Positions 45,750 through 55,968 of a stretch of 64,000 bases of DNA are shown in pieces (within the stretch, counting starts at the first letter, position 1; the number at the start of each line of letters is the position of its first letter). The DNA lies in NCBI RefSeq assembly GCF_020520425.1, contig NC_079492.1, forward strand, positions 117,339,157 to 117,403,156, written 5' to 3'. The notes under the pieces are model-generated. The model worked only from the letters and a program-made list of their open reading frames with translations, was not told where the DNA came from and made no database searches. The DNA comes from Spinacia oleracea (Eukaryota > Streptophyta > Magnoliopsida > Caryophyllales > Amaranthaceae). A program made the position numbers and the translations under genes.

Positions 45750-46160
45750 TCAATAACACGTACCGCTGAAAAAGCCATTGCAAGTGAGACCTTGGCAACA
45801 TGGGTGAAGGGCTCCGCAAGGATACCCAGCTCCTGGGCACCACCTGCAATAATTATTATGATCATAAGGAGCCAAGGACATAGTGCAAAGGGTGCCTGGG
45901 CAACATTGGGAAACAAAACCATTACAAGTTTGGTCGATAGGTACGCAACCAATCACACTAGCACTACCATCAACAGCAGCTCCTTCAAGCATGATGTTTG
46001 AAAGCCGCTGCAGCTGCTGCTGCCTGCCTTCATAACCACGCCCGGTAGCCGTGGAAGTAGTTAACATCACAATTACAAGGAGGAGGATTAGAACAACCGC
46101 TCTACTTTCGACGCAACTTTTCATCCTATTTATTATGTTAGCCATAATAATATCGATCAC
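45750..46160 (-). CDS. Secreted double-knottin (cystine-knot) peptide precursor
   Basis: Predicted 136-residue precursor, no intron. Three Met codons precede the hydrophobic core (residues 1, 6 and 13). Residue 13 (MKSCVESR) gives the most typical signal peptide, with core VVLILLLVIVML (22-33) and a likely cut after the TSTATG region. A propeptide-like stretch with QQQLQRL follows. The mature part has twelve Cys in two six-Cys knots: 72, 79, 86, 87, 92, 105 and 108, 115, 121, 122, 127, 135, i.e. C-X6-C-X6-CC-X4-C-X12-C, a two-residue linker, then C-X6-C-X5-CC-X4-C-X7-C. The C...C...CC...C...C pattern is that of inhibitor-cystine-knot peptides; single-domain plant examples in Mirabilis and Phytolacca are antimicrobial. 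Likely extracellular or vacuolar defence role, but target and activity are inferred. No frame defect is seen, and a TATA box lies upstream. Confidence 0.75.
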   Translation of the reverse strand: MIDIIMANIINRMKSCVESRAVVLILLLVIVMLTTSTATGRGYEGRQQQLQRLSNIMLEGAAVDGSASVIGCVPIDQTCNGFVSQCCPGTLCTMSLAPYDHNNYCRWCPGAGYPCGALHPCCQGLTCNGFFSGTCY

Positions 46161-46254
46161 TTGTAGGATAATTAACTCTGATTTTAGGGTTATGTTTGTA
46201 TGTATGCTTAATTGTGTTTTTCTGTTTCTTCTACTTGTACTTCTAGGACTTTCC

Positions 46255-46262
46255 TTTTATAG
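46255..46262 (-). promoter_or_regulatory. TATA box of the knottin gene
   Basis: Minus-strand CTATAAAA within GCGGCTATAAAAGG, about 95 bp upstream of the first Met codon and 130 bp upstream of the third. A related sequence without a coding region occurs near 48665. Confidence 0.6.
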
Positions 46263-46460
46263 CCGCTACTCTTGCATGTAACATTTTATTAATATCTCTA
46301 CCATTCATTAAATTAATTTTTTTGTTTTTTTTATCTTAATTTAATTTAATTAGCTTGGACGTATATAGTAGGTTCAACTGCTATTAGTTTTCAAGGATAT
46401 ATATGCATTATTATTATTATTAATTTTCTAGGGTTTATTTTTTTGGCCGTCGTAGGCCGG

Positions 46461-46494
46461 AAATAGTCTAATTTCTTCAGAAATTAGACTATTT
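46461..46494. repeat. Perfect 16-bp hairpin
   Basis: AAATAGTCTAATTTCT, loop TC, AGAAATTAGACTATTT. The flanks GGCCGG and TCGACC add weak pairing. It lies 300 bp upstream of the knottin start. It could be a small MITE core or a short-RNA hairpin; no element ends are evident. Confidence 0.8.
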
Positions 46495-46499
46495 TCGAC

Positions 46500-46957
46500 C
46501 CTTTTCCTTCATTTAATTGAGTTGTTGTCTCTTAAATTCAATAAATTTTCACCGTATGGGCGGAGTTCCTCCTTGTTCGTTAGTCTCCCTATTGTGGAGT
46601 TAGTATTAGTATGTTTGGTTTGTCGTTCAGTGGATTTATGTAGAATTGGTTCGTTGGTAAAGTTTTATGCGGGATCGCAACAAATATCAATTTTTCGAGT
46701 ACGTTCAGATGAATCAAGTGGAAATCATCCTAACGACTGCAACTAATCGTTAGACCCTCTCTCTGAAAAGGCTGCATGTTCCAGTGTTATATACGGGAGA
46801 CGTTCTACAGTGCAAGATTCATTCAACGACCGTAGTTTTGATGAAAGAAACCTTTATTTGGTTCAACTTGTCATGTATTTGTTAGATCTATATTTCTGTT
46901 GTAGATGTCGTATGACTCTTTATTAATGAATTAATTTTTCTTTAAAAAAAAAATATA
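46500..46957 (+). other. Possible LINE 3' end with A tail
   Basis: The stretch ends TTAATGAATTAATTTTTCTTT plus an A run (46945-46953), a form common at plant L1 3' ends. No coding domain is identifiable, and no target duplication was found. Weak call. Confidence 0.3.
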
Positions 46958-47133
46958 TGCATTATTAGTGAAACTTGAATTTTAATTAGTAATCTAGTTT
47001 TTGGGCTAGTGCAATATAATGCTCCCGTAATATGAGAGTGTCACATATAAGTCATACATATAGCACATACATTTGCGTTATTTTAGCATATACTACGTAC
47101 AAAGTGCTTGGTAACGTAGAGGACGGAGAGACC

Positions 47134-47393
47134 AATATCTGATATGTATTTTAAGATACATATTACCTCACTAATCGATAAAATAGATATAATACAAAAA
47201 TGAAAGCAAGTGTCATTTTTCAAAGAACATATGCCATTTCGGAAATTGGATGCCATTTTTCAAAAATCAATGCCATTTTCCAAAAATGGATGTCATTTTC
47301 AAACAAAGTTAATTTTGTCCTTTAGCGTTTGTCTTATCTCTATTTTATCGTTTAGTGGGTGATATGTATTTGTGAAATACATATCAGATATTG
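47134..47393. mobile_element. 260-bp MITE with about 60-bp inverted repeats
   Basis: The left arm AATATCTGATATGTATTT... and TCACTAATCGATAAAATAGA (47134-47192) is matched in inverted form by TCTATTTTATCGTTTAGTG...AATACATATCAGATATT (47338-47392). The centre holds five or six ATGCCATTTTTCAAAAAT-type repeats. The target duplication is not clear, so the superfamily is not assigned. Confidence 0.8.
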
Positions 47394-47739
47394 ATTTATA
47401 CTTCCTCAGGTAACGAAGTTAAATATTAGACCGTCAAAAAAAAAAAAATTATAGTCACATATATACTCCGTATAGCGTATTCTCCTTGTCTAAAAAAAGT
47501 AGCACATACTTTAATGTGTATATAGTAATATTATATACGGAGTAGTACAATGTGTTCTTTTATTGTTGAGAAGCATGTGAATTGTGACTAATTGTTCTAC
47601 TTGGAAAAAATAGAGGTAGATTGATTAACATATAAAATTTATAGATTAATTCACATATCACCAATTAATTTTATGATGAATTTCCGTCAGATTTATACGT
47701 AATCAGTTACGTTATAACGACGACTTTCAACGCATACTT

Positions 47740-47890
47740 ATAGTTGCGGTCCTTTTCAATAGAAAATTTATATTTACCTCAATTGCCTACTGTATATAGA
47801 ATATACAATATAAATTTGATAATTAACAACCACTTGAAGTAAACTAGTACTCTAGCAGATCTAGTGATCGATTGATTGGGTAATAAATAA
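47740..47890. repeat. Segment duplicated at 48965-49165
   Basis: Shared stretches are GTCCTTTTCAA(T/C)AGAAAA, GATAATTAACAACCACTTGA followed by AGTAAA, and a GATCGAT...AAGGC part. Together with the promoter-like piece at 48595-48690 it suggests that upstream DNA of a knottin gene was duplicated here. Confidence 0.6.
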
Positions 47891-47963
47891 TATAAGGCCT
47901 CCATAATTGGCGAATCTTCACACGTCATAGCCGGCTATTTCGTCGGATAAATACAGATTAGTA

Positions 47964-48256
47964 CTCCCTCCGTCCCTTAATACTCGCACCGGTTTGACCA
48001 GTGTGGAGTTTAAGACATTTGAATTGACCTTATTAATTTAATGGGTGTTAGTTGATAGTGGTGTATTTTTTTTAATATAGTTAGTGGTAAATGTGTAAGA
48101 GGTGGGGAGTGACGAGTGGGAGTGTGAATTTTTAAATGATTTTTTGTAGAAAATAGGGTTGTGGCCTGTAGGTGGGGTTAGTAAGTAAGTGTGAGAAATA
48201 ATATAATATTAGTACAAATTTCCATTTATATTAGCGGTGCAAATATTAAGGGACGG
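47964..48256. mobile_element. Stowaway-like MITE, right end degenerate
   Basis: Starts CTCCCTCCGTCCCTTAATAC after TA (47962-47963). The right end reads GGTGCAAATATTAAGGGACGG but then lacks GGAGTA. A second related MITE begins 25 bp further on. Confidence 0.75.
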
Positions 48257-48281
48257 CCCGAAAAGAAAAGTGGTGCGCTTA

Positions 48282-48534
48282 CTCCCTCCGTCCCTTAATA
48301 CTCGCACCGTTTTGACTTTTTGCACTATTCACGTAATTCACTTTGACCCTAATTAATTTATAGTATATGAAAACAAATGTTAGTATATAATATATTGTTG
48401 GCTTCATCATAATATATATTTTCAAAATAAATATTAAGTTTTTATAATATGTATTTAAACATATTGGTGGTCAAAGTTGTGCATTGACAAGCGTGTCCAG
48501 TCAAAACGGTACGAGTATTAAGAGACGGAGGGAA
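48282..48534. mobile_element. Stowaway MITE, second copy in series
   Basis: Starts CTCCCTCCGTCCCTTAATAC and ends GAGTATTAAGAGACGGAGGG, flanked by TA (48280-48281 and 48535-48536). The first 40 bp match the element at 47964, but the interiors differ. Confidence 0.85.
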
Positions 48535-48594
48535 TATATTTATGGACGATATCTTTAATTTAAAATTACAAGTTTTCATCCTAAAAAGATTAGT

Positions 48595-48690
48595 GTGATT
48601 TTTGTGTTATGTATGCTTATAACTGAGTATTGCGTTTGTTTTAGCGTGGTGATAGGACTTTCCTTTATAGCCGTCTACTTTCGAAGATGG
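48595..48690 (-). pseudogene. Knottin promoter-like remnant without coding sequence
   Basis: GTTATGTATGCTTA...TTGTGTTT/GCGTTTGTTTT...TAGGACTTTCCTTTATAGCCG resembles the knottin upstream region 46190-46265. The corresponding TATA site reads CTATAAAGG. No cysteine-rich coding sequence lies on its left side, where it should; Stowaway DNA is there instead. Confidence 0.5.
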
Positions 48691-49320
48691 AGAACGCTTC
48701 ATACCACAGGTCCACATATGTTTAGCGTATACGATGTACGGAGTACTTCGCAACAAAGTTATAACAACGTTGGGCACATATTTTATTTTTTGGGTGTTAG
48801 CATCCGGTTTAGCCTTAGGCTAATCCAAATTTGTGGCGAGTTTTGTGTGGGTAGGTTCCAGTCTCATTCCAATTGTTGTTGCGGGGGATCGAACACGATT
48901 ACACGAGTTCTCCCTATCAAGTTCAACCCCAATCACCATTGAACCAACAGGCAATTAATTTGAGCATATATTTTATAGTTGTCCTTTTCAACAGAAAAAT
49001 TATATTTACTTAAATGAACATAATTACATTATAGAATACACAATTATCTGCGATAATTAACAACCACTTGAAGTAAAATAATACAGTAGTAATCTCGGCG
49101 ACTTCACCACTCCAACTTCTCTGTTGATCGATTTGGGTTATCATATAATTAAGGCTGGCTTCCTTTGCGGATCTTGACACCTCCTATTTTCAGATATTTC
49201 ATATGTTTATAATTTTGCAATGTAATTTATATTTTGGAAAAATTGGTAATATTTATCCAATCTTTGGCCAATTTTTTTTTATTAATCTCATCTACGACAT
49301 ATTTTTTTAATATTCCCTGA

Positions 49321-49405
49321 TAGAAGAGTATAAAACAAATTTTGGGGATTCAATCATTAGCTTAAACTTTTGGTTGAGTTGGTCCTTTGACATGGTACCA
49401 GAGCC
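49321..49405 (+). other. LTR tail plus primer binding site remnant
   Basis: GTTGGTCCTTTGACA followed by TGGTACCAGAGCC (49393-49405), a one-base variant of the initiator tRNA-Met complement. GGTTCAAATC follows at 49428. This looks like the 5' end of a decayed LTR retrotransposon; no gag or pol follows. Confidence 0.5.
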
Positions 49406-49706
49406 AACGTGACACAAAGGTCACAGGTTCAAATCTAATCCACCCCTCCTTACAAAGTGGAAGATTTCACGTTGGGTATGAGGAGGCATATGCTGCATCC
49501 ACACTTCTAGTCCAAAGGGCTATTGAGGGAAATCTGTTTACTTGGTTTGTATTCATTATCACAGGAGTATATATACAAACTATAAAAAGGCCTAAGCCCA
49601 TGTTCAACTATAAAGGCCTAAACCCATATTAACAAATATATACGCACACATAATCGATCCTAACAATCTCACCTTTACTGCCCAATGATTTTTATTACGC
49701 TCAAGT

Positions 49707-49880
49707 CACTACTACATAAACGAGCATAGGCAACGGGTGAATGCAACGGTTAACGTTATGGCAACGGGTGAATGCAACGCTTAAAGATATTGCAACGGTT
49801 TTTGTAACGGGTTTCTCTATTGCAAGGGTTTTTGCAACGGTGTATGACTTCTGCAACGGTTTTATTGACTATAGCAATGG
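49707..49880 (+). mobile_element. 5' terminus of a large CACTA element
   Basis: CACTACTACATAAACGAGCA begins at 49707 and is followed by about ten copies of GCAACGG(T/G) within 170 bp, the subterminal-repeat structure of CACTA elements. The transposase genes at 53.6 and 61 kb have the matching orientation. The matching right end, expected as inverted CCGTTGC repeats and ...TAGTG, was not found before 64000. Confidence 0.65.
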
Positions 49881-49885
49881 TTGTA

Positions 49886-50545
49886 CTGTTTTTATTGAAA
49901 TTTCTAGACTCTAGTTCAATTCGGTCCTTTGCCAAATTCTACAGAGCGCGAAATTTAATTCCATCCTACATTTTCGTGAAAATTCTAATACCCTTATCAC
50001 GCCTTCTTCTTCTTCCTCAAACAAAATACCCAATTATTTCAAACCTAAAAAAATCCTTCGATCTTCGTATAGCCGGAACTCTCTGCTTCCCCAAATCTTC
50101 TTCTTCGTTCTTCTCAATTCCTCTAAATTTTCTGGAAAACGAAAAAAACAACTAATTAAGAAAAAACAAAGTCTTGAAATTATCAATCATCGCCTCTCAA
50201 TGTCCACGACGTTGCTGCAATTTTGATTTTAGAGCGTCAAGTATTCTCTCACAGAGAAATCTCTTTCTCTCAGGTAGTCTGTTCATCTCCAACTCTTTAA
50301 TTTTGTTCATCTTTTAAACCCTAAAATATCTTCAATTTTCACTAAATTACTTGTATGATGTGCCTCAAATGATTGTGAACCTAAATAATTGAAATTGAAT
50401 AGATGTTGTACTGTTGTACTTAATTTTTTTGGTTTTAATCTGTAATTTCAACAATGCCCACCACTTGTTCGATGAAATGCCTAGTAGAAATTATCATGTA
50501 TTTCCTTTCTCCCACTTGTATGTCATCTGTGTTTGCTGTAACACT
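49886..50545 (+). other. Non-coding leader-like region of the CACTA element
   Basis: CT- and TTC-rich sequence of the sort found in plant 5' UTRs (49985-50140), with CTCTCAG|GTAGTC near 50273 that could be a splice donor. No coding frame is supported. Confidence 0.35.
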
Positions 50546-50547
50546 TA

Positions 50548-51298
50548 GGGGTCGCCTGGATTGGGGTTAGTAATTAGGGGCGTATTTGTTTTTGGAGAAC
50601 AATTACAAGTGGAATAATTTGGGGGATAATGTTCCAGAGCTTGTATTTTTGGTGTGTTTGGTATGAAGGTGATAGATATCTGCTAATCTACCATTCATCT
50701 TTTTCAGAAACTATCACATAATATGCAGATAGCATTGCATTGTATTTCATTTATTTTTATTTTTATTTTTCTAAATCGATACATTGCGATAATATGAGAA
50801 CATGTCTTTGGATTTTTAATTGAATCGCTTACTCTGTATTTTACTTTATTTTTGTTCGAAATCAAACAAAAAGCTTGAAATATAATTATTTTTTTGAAAA
50901 GTAAAATGAATAGTACTCCCTATATTTTTTTTGAGGTAGAGTACTCCTTTATAATAGAAAGAAAGAAAAGTAAAATTGAAAATTAAAATAAATTTGATAA
51001 CGTAATCAAAGAAGAATGTCAGGTATTGAAGCTTGAAGATCTTTGCCATGGAGGAAAGGGATGAATGATGAATTGATGATTGAGGATGAGTGATAATGAA
51101 TGGTTGGGCTTTACTTTTGGGAGAAGAGTTACAGGGAGAATAGTTACTCTAGGGGGGGGCTAGTGTAATGCATTACCCCCATAATGACGGGAAAAATTAC
51201 TGGCCTAACTAAGTCACCCAATCCAGGCATAAGAATAAAGCCCATGTTTATTACCCTACTAATTATTACAGCCCATTACCCCCAATCCGGGCGAGGCC
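50548..51298. mobile_element. Tourist-like (PIF/Harbinger) MITE, 751 bp
   Basis: Starts GGGGTCGCCTGGATTGGGG and ends CCCCAATCCGGGCGAGGCC, inverted with about 16 of 19 matching. It is flanked by TTA on both sides (50545-50547 and 51299-51301), the Harbinger target. Interior non-coding. Confidence 0.8.
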
Positions 51299-51447
51299 TT
51301 AGTGAGATGATGGTATGTTCGTGGAGTGTGAGTGTGTAGAGGATGTTGGATGCGTGATTTATGTGAACAGATGTGCAGAGCTGGTGTGACTTAGTGAGGT
51401 GTTGTAAATTTGTAATCCTCCTACCACCAGGAAGAATTCCCCTGCAG

Positions 51448-52305
51448 TTACATCTCCTGTTGCACCCTAAAAGACATTACACGATGAATATAATATCCCA
51501 ATTCTTGTTTCAATCTTCTCTCGAATTCTTTCAACAAATCATGTATTTTATCAGTTAGTGGATGTCTATCATCTCCTCCATAAAAGAAATGGACCTCTTT
51601 GTCTATCTCAACCCAACTCTGGCTTGCTTCTTTCCTTAACCCTTTCAGTCTTACTCTTTCTTTCAGCTGCTGACACTCCTTCCAGTAGCCTGCATTAGCA
51701 TAAAAGTTTGACATCAAAACATATATAATTGACTGGACTATTTCCGTTTAAATCCAAGATGATCTTTCCTATCTCTTTTCCGAGTTCCAAGTCCTCATGA
51801 ACTTTACAAGCACTCAAATGTCTGCCACACCCCTATGTTTGGTTTCATTGGCATGTTCCCTATGTTCCCTATCAGATTTCTAGCTTCAGTTAGCCGCCCA
51901 GCTCGGCCTAGTAGATCAACCATGCAAGAATAGTGCTCCACCACCAGATTCATATCCTTCACTTCCAAACCTGAATTATCCACTGATGGAAGGGTTAAAC
52001 GTGGAAGGGGTTCTATAGGGTCAAGGATGGATGAAACTGGTCCTTTTCTTCCTCGTTCAGATTGTGTATAATGGGTTAGATGTCACACCTTGGTTCGGAC
52101 CTCCGGCCTGACATTGGGTCTGCCATGAAGTCCTTGGCCTAGCTGATGTTAAGAAGTATTCTTTACATTCTTTTATGAGACCTGAATGGCTACAAGCTGA
52201 TAGGATCGCCAAGTAAGTTATTCGATCAGGTTTTACGTTTTCAGAAAGCATAAAAAGAACGACTACTTCCTTCCCTAGACCAAATTTAGCATAACCGGTG
52301 ATCAT
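51448..52305 (-). pseudogene. PPR (PLS-type, E domain) gene fragment
   Basis: Pentatricopeptide-repeat proteins act in organelle RNA processing. Minus-strand pieces in order: MITGYAKFGLGKEVVVLF, VKPDRITYLAILSACSHSGL (52305-52160), then after a break [18 protein letters not shown] (about 51945-51895), and finally [34 protein letters not shown] and [14 protein letters not shown] (51700-51540), the E/E+ region. Frames change between pieces and there is inserted unrelated sequence, so it is dead. The N-terminal repeats and a DYW domain are missing. It lies antisense between the CACTA 5' end and its tnp2 gene, which may mean capture by the element. Confidence 0.8.
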
Positions 52306-52306
52306 A

Positions 52307-52800
52307 ATCTATACTACTATTTATTTACAAGGATGTTTAAAGGACATTTAGAGTGCCACGTGTCCCATGTTTGTTTATTTTTTTTAGTACATTTTTTCTG
52401 TTTTATTCCTCACGTCGTTTCACAATATAACTTCCCCTTTCAATTCTTATACAATTAACCACCTTAAAAGAAAGGACAAATTGTTTTTTACCACCTACAA
52501 AAAATCATAAATTGTTTTTTACCACCTAATAAAACAAAAGTTGTATTTTACCACCTAAAAAAATAAATTAAAATTGTGTTTTACCACCTAGTAACGGGAA
52601 ATTTAAAGAAACCGTTATGTGGGGCCCACCTTTTCACACTCCCTCCAATTTTCTACGTTCATTCTGGGATTCTCAACCTTTACTCCGTTCACCCTCCTTA
52701 CCCGCCACTCTTTACAGCATTCAATTCTCCATTATTACGCTAGCTGCTGTACCTCAAAATATGGGCAGATTGTGTGTTCTATTTATTTCTGTATTTTGTT
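52307..52800. other. Possible Helitron 5' end and TTTTACCACCTA repeats
   Basis: TCTATACTACTATTTATTTA at 52307 follows an A and is succeeded by GTGCCACGTGTC, features common at plant Helitron 5' ends. A unit TTTTTTACCACCTA recurs four times (52483-52590). No matching Helitron 3' hairpin plus CTAG was found, so the call is weak. Confidence 0.3.
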
Positions 52801-52804
52801 TATA

Positions 52805-53150
52805 GATATGTGCTGCTGCTGTTGCTATGTTGTTATTGTTGTTTCTGCTGTATTTTGTTGCTGTATTTTGCTGTTTTTACTGTATTTTGCTGCTGTATTG
52901 TGCTGTATTTTGTTGCTGTTTTGTGCTGTTTTTGCTGTATTTTGATGCTGTTTTGTGTTGTTTATGCTGTATTTTGTTGCTGTATCGTGTTGTTTCTGCT
53001 GTTTTTTTGCTGCTGTATTCTGTTGTTTCTACCATATTGTGATGGTGCTGCTATGCACAATAATCTGTTGCTATAAACTGTATGCACCACACCGTGCTGC
53101 TGCTTCTGTTATGCAAGTTGCTGTTATGCTATGTTGCTTCTGCTTTGATA
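52805..53150 (+). repeat. TGCTGT-rich minisatellite
   Basis: Degenerate tandem repeats such as TTTTGCTGCTGTATTGTGCT over about 340 bp. Several frames stay open here and predict Cys/Leu/Phe-rich peptides, which are composition artefacts. Confidence 0.75.
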
Positions 53151-53560
53151 TGCAGATTCAGATCCATGACCATAGTTGACTTAGGTTGACTTGGTCATGA
53201 ATCTGCTGCTGATTTTCTTCTGCTTTGATATCCCTACTCAGCCTCGTTTATAAATATTAGGTTTTTAAAGCTTTAATATAAATGAAAACAATCAAACAAC
53301 AAATGGCAACAAAAACAACTATGTTTAATAAACGGGAATGCAATTATGTTTAATAAAGAAGAAACTGCATTTCATTTCATTTCATTCAAACACCGAAAAC
53401 TTATATTTTTCAAGCCATTACAACTTCAATTCAACAACCTAAACGCGCTATAAAATATTGTAAGATGTTGTGATTAGTTAAACTTTGCATTTAATTTGTT
53501 TTCTTATTTGCATAATTTAATGGAGTATTTGTTTTGTTGTCATGTCTTTTAATTAGAGTA

Positions 53561-55968
53561 ATGGATAAAGGAAATAAAAAGTGGTGGACATTTGCTAGAT
53601 GGGGTGATGAATATGAACGAGGAGTTGATGAGTACATTGAAAACACTTTTGCATCCAAGTCACAAGGAAATCAAATTTGTTGCCCATGTGAAATTTGTCA
53701 TTATCGTTTTTGGCATCACACTAATGTTATTAAAGAACATATAATTTGCAACGGTTTTGTGCCTAGATCAGACATAGTAGGGGCGGACAACGAAAGAGAA
53801 AATGTGACAGTTGATCCTGATGTATCTCCTAATATTAACGATTGCATAGAGGGGTTGTTGAATGATTTTTTAAGAGAGGGGCCAAATGAAGATGCAAAGA
53901 AGTTTTTGAAACTAATTGAAGAAGGTCAACAAGAGTTGTATCCGGGTTGTGAAAAAATTTCTAAACTTGCCTTTACGATCCGACTATTTATTCTCAAGTG
54001 TGATTATAAGCTGTGCAACGATGGGTTTGATGCTTTTTTAGAACTTTTCAAGGAAGCGCTGCCTGATGATGCAAAGTTTCCTTCTTCTTTTAAGGAGGCG
54101 AAAAATGGGTTAAAAGTTTCAGGGATGAATTATACTAAGATAGATGCATGCCCCAATGATTGGATGTTGTATTGGGAGGAAAATGCAAATGCAACAAGTT
54201 GCCATGTTTGTAATAGTCCGAGGTGGAAATCAAGTGATAAAGACAATGTAGATGAAAAGCCCCATAAAATTCCAGCCAATATCCTAAGGTACTTTCCAAT
54301 CAAGAAGAGGTTGCAGAGGTTATTTATGTGCCAAGAAACCGCAAGGTACATGACATGGCATGCAAATGGACGTGAAAATGATGGTCTTTTACAACATCCA
54401 GTGGATGGTGAAGCTTGGAAGGAATTTGATAAGTTGTACCCGAAGTTTGCTGAAGAACCTCGCAATGTGAGGCTAGCGTTAGCTACAGATGGATTTAATC
54501 CATTTCACACGATGAGCATTGTACATAGTACTTGGCCAGTCATCTTGATTAATTACAACTTGCCTCCATGGTTGCTCACCAAGTCTGAGTTTTTAATGTT
54601 AGCATTACTTATTCCTGGCCCTTTATCCCCCGGCAACGATATTGACATCTATCAACAACCACTAATCAAAGATCTAAAAGATTTGTAGGGGTTTGGGTTG
54701 GAAACATATGATGCTTCGACAAATAAAAGGTTCGACATGCATGCAGCTTTGATGTCTATTGTTTCAGATTTTCCGGCTTATGCAATGTTGTCTGGTTGGA
54801 GCACTAAAGGGAGCAAAGCATGTCCTTGTTGTCATTACGACACACAATCACGATGGTTGGATCATAGCCGTAAATTTTCCTACCGGGAAACTCGTATATT
54901 TCTAGATCCAGCCCACCCTTGGCGCCATGATAAGAGAAATTTCAACGGTGAAATCGAGGAGAGAACTGCACCTCTTCGATTGAAAGGAACTGAAATTGAG
55001 GAGCTACTACGAGACTTTCCAAATGAATTTGGAAAGAAGCAAAAGAAAAAGCCAGATGAAGAAGTTCCGTGGAGAAAGTTGCCAATACTTTTTAACTTGC
55101 CTTATTGGAAGCATTGCACTAACCGCCATAATCTTGATGTTATGCATATAGAAAAGAACATATTTGATAACATCATCGGAACATTGTTAGACATTCATTT
55201 GAAGACCAAGGATCATGTGAGTGCTCGTCGTGATTTGAAAGTTCTTAAGATTATGCCGGAGCTTCAACCTATTGGAGAAGGCGATGATGAAGAAATTCCG
55301 AGATCGCGATTCTGGTTGACATTAGAAAAGAAGCGTTTGTTTTGCCGGATCATTAAGAATGCAAAGATACCACAGGGTTATGCTTCTAATATTTCTCGTT
55401 GTGTACAAGTTAATGAAGGGAAGATCACGGGCTATAAGAGCCACGATGCTCATTTTTGTATGCATTACTTGCTTCCAATTGCTTTGAAAACAACATTACC
55501 TAAAGATGTTGCAACTCCTTTAATAAGATTATGTCATTTTTTCAAAGGCATATGGAATAAAGCTATTAACCCTCGAGATCTTGATAATCTCCATCATGAG
55601 ATAGTTGAATCTCTTTGTCAACTGGAAACAATTTTCCCTCCTTCATTTTTTACCCTGATGATCCATTTACCTGTTCATTTGGTGGAAGAAATTAGGTTGG
55701 GTGGTCCTGTTTGTAGCAGGTGCATGTACTCAATTGAGAGGTATCTTTATGAGTTAAAGGATGATGTTCGAAACAAAGCTTATCCCGAGGGCTCAATGGC
55801 AGAAGCATATTGGGCCAAAGAATGTCTTAGATTTTGTGATAGATACATAAATCAATCAAACACCCCTTCAAATATTGTGAAGCCTAGTATCTCACAACCA
55901 TTCTTTCCTAATATTGGTCGACCTACTAGGGGAAAGGGAAGGACCACAAAGAAGAACCAGGGTGGGTT
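53561..55968 (+). pseudogene. CACTA (En/Spm) transposase, tnp2 type, one internal stop
   Basis: The main CACTA transposase, which cuts element ends. The start MDKGNKKWW (53561) is preferred over 53534 because the transposase-associated domain begins there: WGDEYERGVDEYIENTF and CPCEICHYRFWHH. Then the tnp2 core: ACPNDWMLYWEEN, LRYFPIKKRLQRLF, LATDGFNPFHTMS, PVILINYNLPPWL, LLIPGPLSPGNDIDIYQQPL. A TAG at 54686-54688 replaces the Trp expected after KDL; the same frame continues through ETYDASTNKRFDMHAALM, CPCCHYDTQS and HNLDVMHIEKNIFDNIIGTL. A DUF4218 region follows (KSHDAHFCMHYLLPIALK to MYSIERYLYEL, about 55430-55770). The match stops near 55965, where the gypsy element begins. Only one disabling change is seen in 800 codons, so inactivation is recent. 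Confidence 0.9.

Noticed and set aside
52586..52590. Helitron 3' end CTAGT
   Set aside because: No GC-rich hairpin lies just upstream, so it is probably part of the TTTTACCACCTA repeat.
52617..53179. Cys/Leu/Phe-rich frames that might be a membrane protein
   Set aside because: All frames are open across the TGCTGT repeat; composition artefact.
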